Positions 9,243-17,341 of a DNA stretch of 64,000 nt are shown piece after piece. The notes beneath the pieces are model-generated. The model was not told the origin of the DNA, did no database searches, and worked only from the letters and a program-made list of their open reading frames with translations. Position 1 is the stretch's first letter. The number at the start of each line of letters is the position of its first letter. A program made the position numbers and the translations under genes. Source of the DNA: Prochlorococcus sp. AG-363-P06 (GTDB lineage Bacteria; Cyanobacteriota; Cyanobacteriia; PCC-6307; Cyanobiaceae); contig QCGD01000003.1 of NCBI GenBank assembly GCA_003280025.1, positions 1 to 64,000 on the forward strand. The letters run 5' to 3'.

Positions 9243-10235
9243 TCAAATTTTATTTTCAAATCTTTTTTTTAGTGCGTCTCTAGATGGATAAAATTCTTCA
9301 CTAGCTGGCAATCTTAAATATTTACTATCAAAATTTCTGTATTCATTATCTTCTATAGTTTTATCAACATAAATTATATAATTTTCATCAATTCGAAATA
9401 AATTCAAATCAAATAATGTGTGTATATCTGCTCTAAGAAGAATACCATTTTGAATATGATTGGTTGAAGATCCTTTATAGGGTATTATGTGCGCTGCTTC
9501 AAGAGTTTCAGGAATAGTTGAATTAGTAATCGCACATTTATTGTCATAGACCTTTAATAATTTTCTTCTGAATTCTCCTTGACCTTGCCGCCTACAAATA
9601 GAGGCTAGTATCCTATCTCTTGAGTCTTGAATATCTTTTACATTAAAAAAATCTTGGTCATTAATATTTTCTCTGAAAATATCTAAATCAATTCTCCTAA
9701 TTTTATTTGGAATAAATTTCAAGTTAAAATTTTGCTGAACAAAATCATCAAGACTTGAATATTTCTTTTTAATATCATTTATCCTATTATCTGAAATTCT
9801 CGAGAATCCCCCAAAACTTTTAATAGGTGATGAACCTATTTCTAAATTATTTAAATGTATATCTATTGCTAATGGCGTAGATAAGAAATAAATATATTCC
9901 CAAGTCTTATTATCTAACGATCCCCATATGTTATTTGCTAATTTAGAACTATGAATTTTCCCCGTGCATCTAGAAATGAATCTATAGTGACTTGAATAAA
10001 CACATATGACGTAATCATCTTTTTGCATAAGATTCCAATTTCTAAGATTATTTTTCCCAGGCATAGCTCCCCAGCAAAAAATACTTTTTTTATTGTTTGA
10101 TATAAGCAATCTCTCAATTTGAGATTTATCTAAAGAAATTTCAACTTTTCTAAAATCTATAGGATTGATTATTGAATCATCTAAATGAGATCTGGCAGAG
10201 GAATTTCCGGCAGTAAAAATAAAAATTTGAGTCAT
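9243..10235 (-). CDS. HNH endonuclease with possible PUA-like reader N-terminus
   Basis: The C-terminal third of this 330-residue protein is an HNH_2-type nuclease: H249 (AAHIIPYKG), N263 (NGILLRADIH) and H272 (DIHTLFD) give the expected His-Asn-His set. The N-terminal half has a NWNLMQKDDYVICVY... TWEYIYFL pattern, which looks like the PUA-like fold shared by EVE, ASCH and SRA modules. Those modules read modified bases in other restriction proteins, so a modification-dependent nuclease is possible, but the domain call is inference. Its start overlaps the stop of the MazG-like gene by four bases (ATGA), so the two are one transcript. It faces the Z1 operon convergently. Confidence 0.75.
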   Translation of the reverse strand: MTQIFIFTAGNSSARSHLDDSIINPIDFRKVEISLDKSQIERLLISNNKKSIFCWGAMPGKNNLRNWNLMQKDDYVICVYSSHYRFISRCTGKIHSSKLANNIWGSLDNKTWEYIYFLSTPLAIDIHLNNLEIGSSPIKSFGGFSRISDNRINDIKKKYSSLDDFVQQNFNLKFIPNKIRRIDLDIFRENINDQDFFNVKDIQDSRDRILASICRRQGQGEFRRKLLKVYDNKCAITNSTIPETLEAAHIIPYKGSSTNHIQNGILLRADIHTLFDLNLFRIDENYIIYVDKTIEDNEYRNFDSKYLRLPASEEFYPSRDALKKRFENKI

Positions 10236-10579
10236 TTTAAATCAGTATATTTTTCACTTTTCCCCTTAGAAAGTTTTACAGGATATTTAACACCATTTTT
10301 TTCAATTTTTTTATTTGCGATACTGATTGGATCTAATCCCATAATCTCACAAAGCCTAATTGAGTAGATTAATACATCAGCAATTTCATCCGAAATTTTA
10401 ACAACATTTTCTTTATCTAATGTTAAATCTTCTTTAGCCCATTGGAAATTCTCTAAAAGTTCAGCGGCTTCAATACAAATAGAAATAGCTAAATTCTTTG
10501 GAGTATGAAATTTATCCCAATCTCTTTCTTCACAAAAACTTGAAATTTTTGATTGAAGTCTTTTTATATCTTGATTCAT
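10232..10579 (-). CDS. MazG-like nucleotide pyrophosphohydrolase (dCTPase-like)
   Basis: This 115-residue all-alpha protein matches the short MazG/RS21-C6-like NTP pyrophosphohydrolases. The metal-binding pattern is visible as IEAAELLENFQW followed by ISDEIADVLIYSIRL (E-x-x-E then E-x-x-D), and the usual WDKFHTPKNLA N-terminus is present. The family hydrolyses (d)NTPs to NMPs and pyrophosphate, often favouring dCTP or modified dCTP. It is upstream of, and overlaps by four bases, the HNH nuclease gene. That pairing could link nucleotide-pool cleaning to DNA restriction, though it may simply be housekeeping. Confidence 0.85.
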   Translation of the reverse strand: MNQDIKRLQSKISSFCEERDWDKFHTPKNLAISICIEAAELLENFQWAKEDLTLDKENVVKISDEIADVLIYSIRLCEIMGLDPISIANKKIEKNGVKYPVKLSKGKSEKYTDLK

Positions 10580-10739
10580 TTCTCAATTTCATTATTAATC
10601 TTTATTATAAATTTTAATTTTGTAAGATTTATTTTTTTTAATGTTTTAGCAAAAGAAGAATATTTACACTCCTACTATTCAATTCTTTTTTTTAAACTTA
10701 TTTAAAATCGAAACTAAAAACCATCTTATAAATATTAAT

Positions 10740-11255
10740 TTATCTACAAATTGACCCTTCAAGTAATAATTTTTCTTTCGAAACTTTTATACCTGCTGCT
10801 TCATAGCGAGCTAGAGGGTCATCGCCCCAAACCCATCCGTTAGGCATTTTCCTTGCTAATTTTATTGAACTTAATTTTTTATCCTCTTCTCTAAGAATTA
10901 TTACTACAGAACCTGCAGATAAAAAAATCTTTTCAACTTCTGATTCTACTAATGGATTACAGTTAAGTAGTTTAGATCTAACTATTGATGCAGGTATAGA
11001 ATGCTCATAAACAAAAGGTTGTTTTTTTCCATAAAACTTACTTCTTTTATATCGTTTTTTTAAATCCACCTTCATTAGATTAAACATTCTTAATGCTCCA
11101 ATGGAGAGAGGGTATTCACTATTGGCTAAGGTGACTTTAGCAATCATATTGTTTAAGAGATAACCAGAATCACCTTTTAAATCTCTTACTTCCTTTATCT
11201 TTAATCCTGATGTAATCCATTGAATTAGAGCTTTCTGATCAGAATTCCAGTTCAT
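10740..11255 (-). CDS. Hypothetical protein, 171 residues
   Basis: I do not recognise this protein. It is soluble and basic in the middle (DLKKRYKRSKFYGKKQPFVYEHSIPASIV, about residues 73-101), with a C-terminal GWVWGDDPLARYEAAGI segment. There is no signal peptide, membrane segment or known catalytic motif. It stands alone: 160 bases from the MazG-like gene on the same strand and divergent from the MoxR gene. Sensible composition and length support a real gene. A nucleic-acid-binding role would fit the basic stretch, but nothing proves it. Confidence 0.55.
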   Translation of the reverse strand: MNWNSDQKALIQWITSGLKIKEVRDLKGDSGYLLNNMIAKVTLANSEYPLSIGALRMFNLMKVDLKKRYKRSKFYGKKQPFVYEHSIPASIVRSKLLNCNPLVESEVEKIFLSAGSVVIILREEDKKLSSIKLARKMPNGWVWGDDPLARYEAAGIKVSKEKLLLEGSICR

Positions 11256-11564
11256 ACTTTTATATTATTCAAACTTAGCATAGAAGAAAACTTTCATAAG
11301 TGATTCCCATAAAGGAAAGGAAATATAAACGTTTAAGGTTTTAAAACTTAAATTATTTATAAATTAAATTTGATGGATACTTAATTCTAAATATCTAAAA
11401 GATCTAAATATTGTCTGAATTTAGATATCTAAAAATTATATTTAAGTAAAAAGTTTTAAATTTAAAATATTTTTAATTTATATAAATTGTTGAAGCTTTT
11501 TATATTAAATTGAGAATTGAATTATTAGTATTTATTTAAACTAGTTTGATATTAAATAAAAATA
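11256..11564. other. 309-base divergent intergenic region with inverted repeats
   Basis: This gap separates the divergent 171-residue gene and the MoxR gene, so it must hold both promoters. It is extremely AT-rich. A perfect palindrome TTTAGATATCTAAA lies at 11420-11433, and related CTAAATATCTAAAAGATCTAAA blocks lie just before it (about 11384-11409). These could be operator sites. In such AT-rich DNA short palindromes also arise by chance. No ORF or RNA gene was recognised. Confidence 0.3.
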
Positions 11565-12584
11565 ATGGTGCCCTCAGAATTAGCTCAATTTTTAGAGAAA
11601 GTAATTACTTCCTCATTGCAAAAAAGTATTATGATTTGGGGAGCCCCTGGCATTGGGAAGTCAAGTATTGTTAGTTCGGTAGCAAATAAATTAAATCTAG
11701 AATTTATAGATCTAAGACTTAGTCAATTAGCCCCTACTGATTTACGCGGTCTGCCTGTTCCGCAGCCTGAAACTCCAGATCGCAAAGGAATTGTCAAATG
11801 GTATAGACCAGAATTTCTGCCTAATGATGGTAAGGGTATTTTATTTCTTGATGAAATTAATATGGCCCCGCCAGCAATGCAGGGAGTCGCACAACAATTA
11901 ATTCTTGATAGAAAAATTGGTAATTATAAAGTTCCTAATGGTTGGTTTGTTTTTGCTGCTGGGAATAGAAAAGAGGATAAAGCATCTGTTTTTGATATGC
12001 CTGCTCCACTTTCCAATAGATTTTTACATCTTTTTGTAGAAACAAATTTTGATTGTTTTAAGGCTTATTCATTTGAAAAAAATATATCTGAAGAAGTTAT
12101 TTCTTTTTTATCTTTCAGACCAAATTTATTGCATAAATTTTCTGATCATGAGATGGCATGGCCTTCTCCAAGAACATGGGAATTAGCAAGTGATTTATAC
12201 AAAATCAATTTACCAATTCAGTCCGCTGTTGGAGAAAGTGTTGCACTCGAATTTGAGTCTTACCTTGAGGTCTATGGTAAGATTCCAAACCTTAAATTGA
12301 TAATAGAGGGCAAAGCAAAATCAATAAAATTTCCAGATGAAATATCATGTAAATGGGCAACATTAACAGGTTTGATTACTAGGTGTAACAAACCAAATGA
12401 TGTCTTAATAGTATTTAATTGGCTATTTGGAAATGCAGGTGAAGAATGGATTCAACTATTCGTATCAGACATAGTAGATAAATTTGAGAAAAAAAAGCAA
12501 TTAGCGAATTTATCAAAAATCTTAATTAAAGAGAAATCGATTCAGAAATATATGATCAAAAAAAATGAATTGTTGAAGAAATAA
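11565..12584 (+). CDS. MoxR-family AAA+ ATPase
   Basis: A 339-residue AAA+ protein: Walker A GAPGIGKS at residues 26-33, Walker B LFLDE ending at D96-E97, then NMAPPAMQGVAQQLILDRKIG and a sensor-1-like AAGNR, typical of MoxR proteins that act as chaperones with VWA partners. It starts at the ATG at 11565. The VWA/metallopeptidase gene begins seven bases after its stop, so they form one operon. Family knowledge: MoxR-VWA pairs remodel or metallate client proteins; the client here is unknown. Confidence 0.88.
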   Translation: MVPSELAQFLEKVITSSLQKSIMIWGAPGIGKSSIVSSVANKLNLEFIDLRLSQLAPTDLRGLPVPQPETPDRKGIVKWYRPEFLPNDGKGILFLDEINMAPPAMQGVAQQLILDRKIGNYKVPNGWFVFAAGNRKEDKASVFDMPAPLSNRFLHLFVETNFDCFKAYSFEKNISEEVISFLSFRPNLLHKFSDHEMAWPSPRTWELASDLYKINLPIQSAVGESVALEFESYLEVYGKIPNLKLIIEGKAKSIKFPDEISCKWATLTGLITRCNKPNDVLIVFNWLFGNAGEEWIQLFVSDIVDKFEKKKQLANLSKILIKEKSIQKYMIKKNELLKK

Positions 12585-12591
12585 TCTGATC

Positions 12592-13728
12592 ATGATTAGC
12601 GAAAATGATCAACTACATGATCTTATAAGAGCAACTCAACTTAGATTAAGAAAAGTATCCCCTTTTTTTGCTGCTCTTTCCCTTTTTTCAAAAGTAGAAT
12701 TTATTACAAATGTTCCAATAGCTGCAACTGATGGAATTAAAATTTATTTTCATCCTTTAAATTTCTCAAAATTAAAACCATCGGAAAGAGATGCCATTTT
12801 TCTTCATGAGCTTCTTCATATCGCTCTTCTTCATCCTTCTAGAAAAAAAAATAGAGATTCTTTAATTTTTAATATTGCAGCAGATATTGTTGTTAATGGC
12901 ATGATTGCAGAATTAAAAGATTTTAAACTTCCAAAAGGAGCCATAAGAGATATGAACTTGGAAGATTTAAGTGTTGAGGAGATTTATGAAATCATTCATA
13001 GTAGAACTGAATTTCCTAAATTAGAAATGATTGATTTAATAAAAGGGGTTCAAGATAAAGATAACTTAAAAGAAAAAGATGAAAATAAAATTTTGAATGA
13101 TATAGATGTTGAAACTTATTGGAAAAGAGCAATTAATAATTCTCTAGCAATGACATCATCTAAAAATCAAGGAAATATTTCAAATAAATTAAAAAGAAAT
13201 TTAGATCAAATAGTTAATCCTCAATTAGAATGGAAAACCATTCTATGGAGATATTTAGTAAAAACCCCTTCTGATTTCTCAGGATTTGATAGAAGATTTT
13301 TATACAGAGAATTGTACTTAGAAGAATTATCAATTGAAACCTTAGAAGTTTTCTGTTGTATTGATACCAGTGGTTCAATTTCACAAGAAATCTTATCAAA
13401 ATTTATTAGCGAATTAAAAGGAATTTTATCTTCCTACCCATTAATAAAATGTCAATTATTCTATGCGGACAGTGAATGTTACGGACCTTATGATATTGAT
13501 CTACATGGTGAATTACCAATGCCAAAAGGTGGAGGAGGCACTGATTTTGCTCCTTTTTTTAAAGCAATTAAAGATAAAGGTAACTATAGTTTGCCTATCT
13601 CTGTTTATTTGACAGATGGATATGGTACATTCCCAGAAGAAACTAGTTTGGAAACTTTATGGGTTATAACTCCAGGTGGAATTAAATCTGAAGACATACC
13701 ATTTGGTGAGGTATGTAGGTTAATTTAA
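12592..13728 (+). CDS. Putative metallopeptidase / VWA-like protein (DUF2201 type)
   Basis: This 378-residue protein combines two modules. The N-terminal part has a zincin motif H72-E-L-L-H76 followed by a further His at 81 (HELLHIALLHPSR). The C-terminal part is a von Willebrand A-like domain with a MIDAS D258-T-S-G-S262, a later GGGGTDF (threonine of the MIDAS) and YLTDGYG. This is the DUF2201-type partner of MoxR ATPases. Both the zinc and MIDAS residues look intact. It lies seven bases after the MoxR gene and ends ten bases before the convergent leucine-rich-repeat gene. Confidence 0.85.
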   Translation: MISENDQLHDLIRATQLRLRKVSPFFAALSLFSKVEFITNVPIAATDGIKIYFHPLNFSKLKPSERDAIFLHELLHIALLHPSRKKNRDSLIFNIAADIVVNGMIAELKDFKLPKGAIRDMNLEDLSVEEIYEIIHSRTEFPKLEMIDLIKGVQDKDNLKEKDENKILNDIDVETYWKRAINNSLAMTSSKNQGNISNKLKRNLDQIVNPQLEWKTILWRYLVKTPSDFSGFDRRFLYRELYLEELSIETLEVFCCIDTSGSISQEILSKFISELKGILSSYPLIKCQLFYADSECYGPYDIDLHGELPMPKGGGGTDFAPFFKAIKDKGNYSLPISVYLTDGYGTFPEETSLETLWVITPGGIKSEDIPFGEVCRLI

Positions 13729-13738
13729 TATGATCAAA

Positions 13739-16051
13739 TTAAGATGATAATATTTTCATTTTTAATTTTGCAATCTGACCTTCAGTATCAAACACTCTCT
13801 TCTTTAAGGACCTTGTTAATTCATTAGCTTGAAGTCTAAGATATTTCAAATTTTCCATAGAAGTAATGAAATTTAGGTCTTCAATGTAAAGGTTATCTAA
13901 ATCTAATGATTCAATATTGTTTAAGGATGAAATATTAGAAATATCCTCAACTTCTTGAGCATAATACCCCTTTGATATTGACATTTTAAAGTTTTTTAAT
14001 TTTGATAAACCTTCGCAAAGGTCTTTTGAGATAAGCGAAATCCCCTCTAAACCATCAAATTTCTCGAAATGTATTGCTAGTTCAAGATCATCTTTGTCAG
14101 AGATGGCATCCAAATTAGTTATATAAGGAGAAATAAATATTTTATTTATATGTGGCTTATTTTCTAGACCTTCAAGATTTATAAGGGACGGACATGAACT
14201 CAGATCAATTTGTTTTTCGTTATAAAAACCTCTTGAATCAGATTCATTTAACTTTGAACAAAGTTTTAATTCTTTTAAACTTTTAAGTTTAGTACAATTA
14301 TTTAATTCTATATTCTCTAGATTTTCTGGAAGATCACCGAGGCAAATAGCTGAAGTGGATAACCTTAAAAACTTAAGAGTTTCAGGCCATTTCTTAGGAA
14401 GCATATCTTGTTTATTATCCTTTTCTTTTTGAGTTATTGAGTATCTATCACCTAAGAAGCAAGTCTCTAAAGAAACCAATTCAGACAAAACACTATAGTC
14501 TTGTATATTTGGACAAGAACTTATTTCGATTTTCTTTAATTTCTTAAAATCTGATAATGCATTTATATCATTTAAAGAGATTGTATTGTTTATATATAGC
14601 TCTTCAAGAAGATTGGATGATTCTACTCCTTTTAAATTAGAAATATTTACTTCTCTTATTTGTAGTATTTTAGTCTTTAAGTTTGGAAGATTTTCAATAG
14701 ATACTAGAGAATTTAACCTGGTTAAACTTGATTCATCAAAATCCTTATTTTCATTATTTATATTAATATCTGTAATTTTTAAATTAAGATTTTCTAGACC
14801 TTTTAAACTGTTTAATGAATTACAATCTGATATAGATATTATTTCTAAGGAGGATAGGTCTCGTAATGGAATTAATGTATTAACTGATGTTCTATTCAAA
14901 TTCAATATTTGTAATTTTGAACAATTCTTTATAGGATCAATATCCTCTAATTCATCGTTATTGTCTAAACTTATATGCAATAATTCTTTGCAGTCATTTA
15001 ATGATTTGATATTGCTTATTCCAAGATCAATAGCATTTAATATTTCGAGATTCGGAGCATTAAGACCATCTAGAGAGGAAATAACTACTTTTTTATCTTC
15101 ATCAGACCAACTTGGCCTGAGATCATCCAAAACTGATGTATCAAGTTGAATATTTAAGGTTTTTAGGTTTTTGAATTCGCCAAACGAACTTAAATCTTTT
15201 TTAATTAATTCGTTTTTATTAATGATAGTAATTGTAAGATGCTCTAAAGAATGAAATCCTTTTATTGTTGGAATTTCCTGAACGGTAATATCTATTTTCC
15301 TTATAGCATTTCTTATCTCATATCCTTTAGAGTTATCTGATGAAATAGAAAGCAATTTTAAAAGTCCCAAATCTGTAAAAGATAATGCAGGTTTTGTTCC
15401 TTTAAAATGTGTTCCTCTTTCTATCTCTCCCTCTTCATTTACGCTTACACTGCTTAAAATCGAATCAATCTCCTCTTGATTAGATAATAGATCTTTTATA
15501 GCTTTTTCTATTTGATTTAAATCACGTTTCTGCAGATCCTTAATAGCTGCCTTTGTAGTACTAGATAATTTCTGAGTTATTTTTTTCGGCTTAGGATTTA
15601 TCAAGGGAAATCTTCTTATAAGCTCATCAACCGAAACATTGATAAAACTGTTTTTAGGTTGTTCTTTAGTTGAATTTGAAGAAGACTTTGTTATGTAAAG
15701 ATTACACATATCTTTGGCTACTATCTCTCCATCATTTTTTTCAATAAAATTTTTTATCTTTTTTACTAAATCTTTATCAATATTATTATCAACATTAACA
15801 AGTACTTTACTGAATTGTTTTTTAAAAGATCCCTCTAAATACCACTTTGAATGGAAATTATCTCCTAATCCTAAATTTGAAAAACTACCATATCCCCCAA
15901 AATTTATTGAGAATCCTCCTCCTGCAATTATATTTTTAGTTAATTCTTCTTCATGTTTTTTATGCAATACCTTAGCATCATTTAACTCAGTAATCTTTAT
16001 CAAATTATAAGCATGTTCTTGTGTATTGATTAGTTTTAATAAGGCTTTCAT
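13739..16051 (-). CDS. Large cytoplasmic leucine-rich-repeat protein
   Basis: A 770-residue protein whose residues from about 230 to the end are irregular SDS22/internalin-like leucine-rich repeats of about 20-24 residues (for example LEILNAIDLGISNIKSLNDC and LQILNLNRTSVNTLIPLRDL). The N-terminus has a Gly-rich stretch (IIAGGGFSINFGGYG) and a segment near 100-120 (IKNFIEKNDGEIVAKDMCNL) that faintly recalls a BRCT domain. There is no signal peptide or LPXTG anchor, so it is probably intracellular. It converges with the MoxR/VWA operon. The repeats suggest protein binding. A long open frame on its opposite strand (14586-15149) is a shadow. Confidence 0.75.
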   Translation of the reverse strand: MKALLKLINTQEHAYNLIKITELNDAKVLHKKHEEELTKNIIAGGGFSINFGGYGSFSNLGLGDNFHSKWYLEGSFKKQFSKVLVNVDNNIDKDLVKKIKNFIEKNDGEIVAKDMCNLYITKSSSNSTKEQPKNSFINVSVDELIRRFPLINPKPKKITQKLSSTTKAAIKDLQKRDLNQIEKAIKDLLSNQEEIDSILSSVSVNEEGEIERGTHFKGTKPALSFTDLGLLKLLSISSDNSKGYEIRNAIRKIDITVQEIPTIKGFHSLEHLTITIINKNELIKKDLSSFGEFKNLKTLNIQLDTSVLDDLRPSWSDEDKKVVISSLDGLNAPNLEILNAIDLGISNIKSLNDCKELLHISLDNNDELEDIDPIKNCSKLQILNLNRTSVNTLIPLRDLSSLEIISISDCNSLNSLKGLENLNLKITDININNENKDFDESSLTRLNSLVSIENLPNLKTKILQIREVNISNLKGVESSNLLEELYINNTISLNDINALSDFKKLKKIEISSCPNIQDYSVLSELVSLETCFLGDRYSITQKEKDNKQDMLPKKWPETLKFLRLSTSAICLGDLPENLENIELNNCTKLKSLKELKLCSKLNESDSRGFYNEKQIDLSSCPSLINLEGLENKPHINKIFISPYITNLDAISDKDDLELAIHFEKFDGLEGISLISKDLCEGLSKLKNFKMSISKGYYAQEVEDISNISSLNNIESLDLDNLYIEDLNFITSMENLKYLRLQANELTRSLKKRVFDTEGQIAKLKMKILSS

Positions 16052-16319
16052 ATTTAAAAAATTTTAATAAGGTAATATAACTCTAAACAAATATAAAATT
16101 ATGTTTTGTTGCTAAAATAAAATAATTTTGGTTTCAAAAGATACTTCAGAAATTCACTTAAAAGCATAGATTTATAGAAATTTAAAAAAATTTTTAACTA
16201 TATATCAAATCTAATAAATCAAGAGGTGGGTTTTTGATTGTTCTTTTTTAGAATTGTCACAATTTCTCGATCATAATTTAACTAGATCATCTAAATTAAT
16301 ATTAGATTCATAAATTACA

Positions 16320-16739
16320 ATGTCATCACTAGAAATAGAGAACGGTTCACTTTATTATTTTCAAGCATGGGAGTATGTAAAAGGAGAATATAGTAGGGAA
16401 TTTTATCTTGAGAAAGATCCTGAATATGAAAAAATAATAACTGTTCTTGAGGGTTATTTTGTTAAACCTCATTCTAATGTTGATATTAATGAGGGTGGTG
16501 TAAAAAAAATAGGTGACTTTATTAAATATAGATTAAAAGAATCTGAATTAGATACTTCAAAAAAACCTGTTATTGTTTTTGCTTCCGAGCAAGATTGCGA
16601 AGAAGTTTTTATAGAAGAGGAAGGGTTTACCCCGGAATGTAATTCTGATATGGAAGATGGTACAACTATTACAAATATAATTAAGGATGGTACAGTTTGG
16701 AATCAAGCGATTTTTCAGACAATGATTGAAAAAAAATAA
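16320..16739 (+). CDS. Small acidic hypothetical protein, 139 residues
   Basis: I do not recognise this protein. It is acidic (a run such as CEEVFIEEEGFTPECNSDMED at about 98-118), soluble, without signal peptide or membrane segments. The 268-base gap before it holds its promoter and that of the leucine-rich-repeat gene, which is transcribed the other way. There is no clear ribosome binding site, normal for this organism. Coding composition supports a real gene. Confidence 0.55.
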   Translation: MSSLEIENGSLYYFQAWEYVKGEYSREFYLEKDPEYEKIITVLEGYFVKPHSNVDINEGGVKKIGDFIKYRLKESELDTSKKPVIVFASEQDCEEVFIEEEGFTPECNSDMEDGTTITNIIKDGTVWNQAIFQTMIEKK

Positions 16740-16925
16740 ATATTATGGAAAAAAACTGAAAGTAATTTGATATTCCAATACTTGCGAGATAAACAACAAA
16801 GTTCAGCAAGCTTATAAAGAAGAATTAAAGAAAATAATGCTAAAGAGTCTTAATTTGTTAAGTATTAAAAAGGAGTGGATAATAAGATTTTCAGCAGATC
16901 CTTCGTGGTGGAGTTTGAGTACCTA

Positions 16926-17081
16926 ATGAAAAAATATCTAATCTCAGGACAAGTTGATACATACAGAGTAAAAGTAAATTTATTTGCTTCATCACCAAGT
17001 AGTGCGATTAATGTCTTTAAAAATAAATATCCAAATGCAAAAGATATTTATGTGATTCAAGATTTATTCAAAGGTAAATAA
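16926..17081 (+). CDS. Small hypothetical protein, 51 residues
   Basis: The preferred start is the ATG at 16926; the in-frame GTG at 16875 would give 68 residues but sits on its own GGAG and is less likely. The product (MKKYLISGQVDTYRVKVNLF...) looks like a beta-beta-alpha mini-domain with the sense of a DUF-type small protein: SPSSAINVFKNKYPNAKDIYV. I cannot name a family. The next small ORF starts one base after its stop codon. Confidence 0.5.
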   Translation: MKKYLISGQVDTYRVKVNLFASSPSSAINVFKNKYPNAKDIYVIQDLFKGK

Positions 17082-17082
17082 A

Positions 17083-17256
17083 ATGGAAAATAATAGAGTT
17101 TTTCCAATCAACAAGAATAAAGAACCAGAAATTGATTCTATAGAATTTATCTGCAAACAATTAGAATCTTTCCCGACACTAGAAAGAGCAATTCTGGAAT
17201 TAACTTCTAAAAGTGACATCTCATTAATTTTATTTATTTCTGTTGATATTGTTTAA
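17083..17256 (+). CDS. Small hypothetical protein, 57 residues
   Basis: An ATG-started frame of 57 residues beginning one base after the previous gene's stop, suggesting cotranscription. The first half is polar (MENNRVFPINKNKEPEID), the second half helical (FICKQLESFPTLERAILELT), and the end is hydrophobic (ISLILFISVDIV). No family recognised. It may be a genuine small protein or a chance frame. Confidence 0.4.
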   Translation: MENNRVFPINKNKEPEIDSIEFICKQLESFPTLERAILELTSKSDISLILFISVDIV

Positions 17257-17341
17257 ATAGTTTTTTCTTTACGCCAAATAATAATCGAGTCCATAAAGAT
17301 CTTTATAATTAAATTCATATCAAAAGAAAAGTTTTTGAGAA

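Noticed and set aside
9243-10235. HNH gene as a sixth gene of the Z1 operon
   Set aside because: It is on the opposite strand and converges with the operon, so it is a separate transcription unit even if functionally related.
14586-15149. 187-codon open frame on the + strand inside the leucine-rich-repeat gene
   Set aside because: It is antisense to a repeat-rich gene with clear coding sense; repetitive Leu/Ser codons create long shadow frames. No sensible product.
16875-16925. N-terminal extension of the 51-residue small gene from GTG 16875
   Set aside because: The GTG overlaps its own GGAG, leaving no spacing for a ribosome binding site; the ATG at 16926 is simpler.
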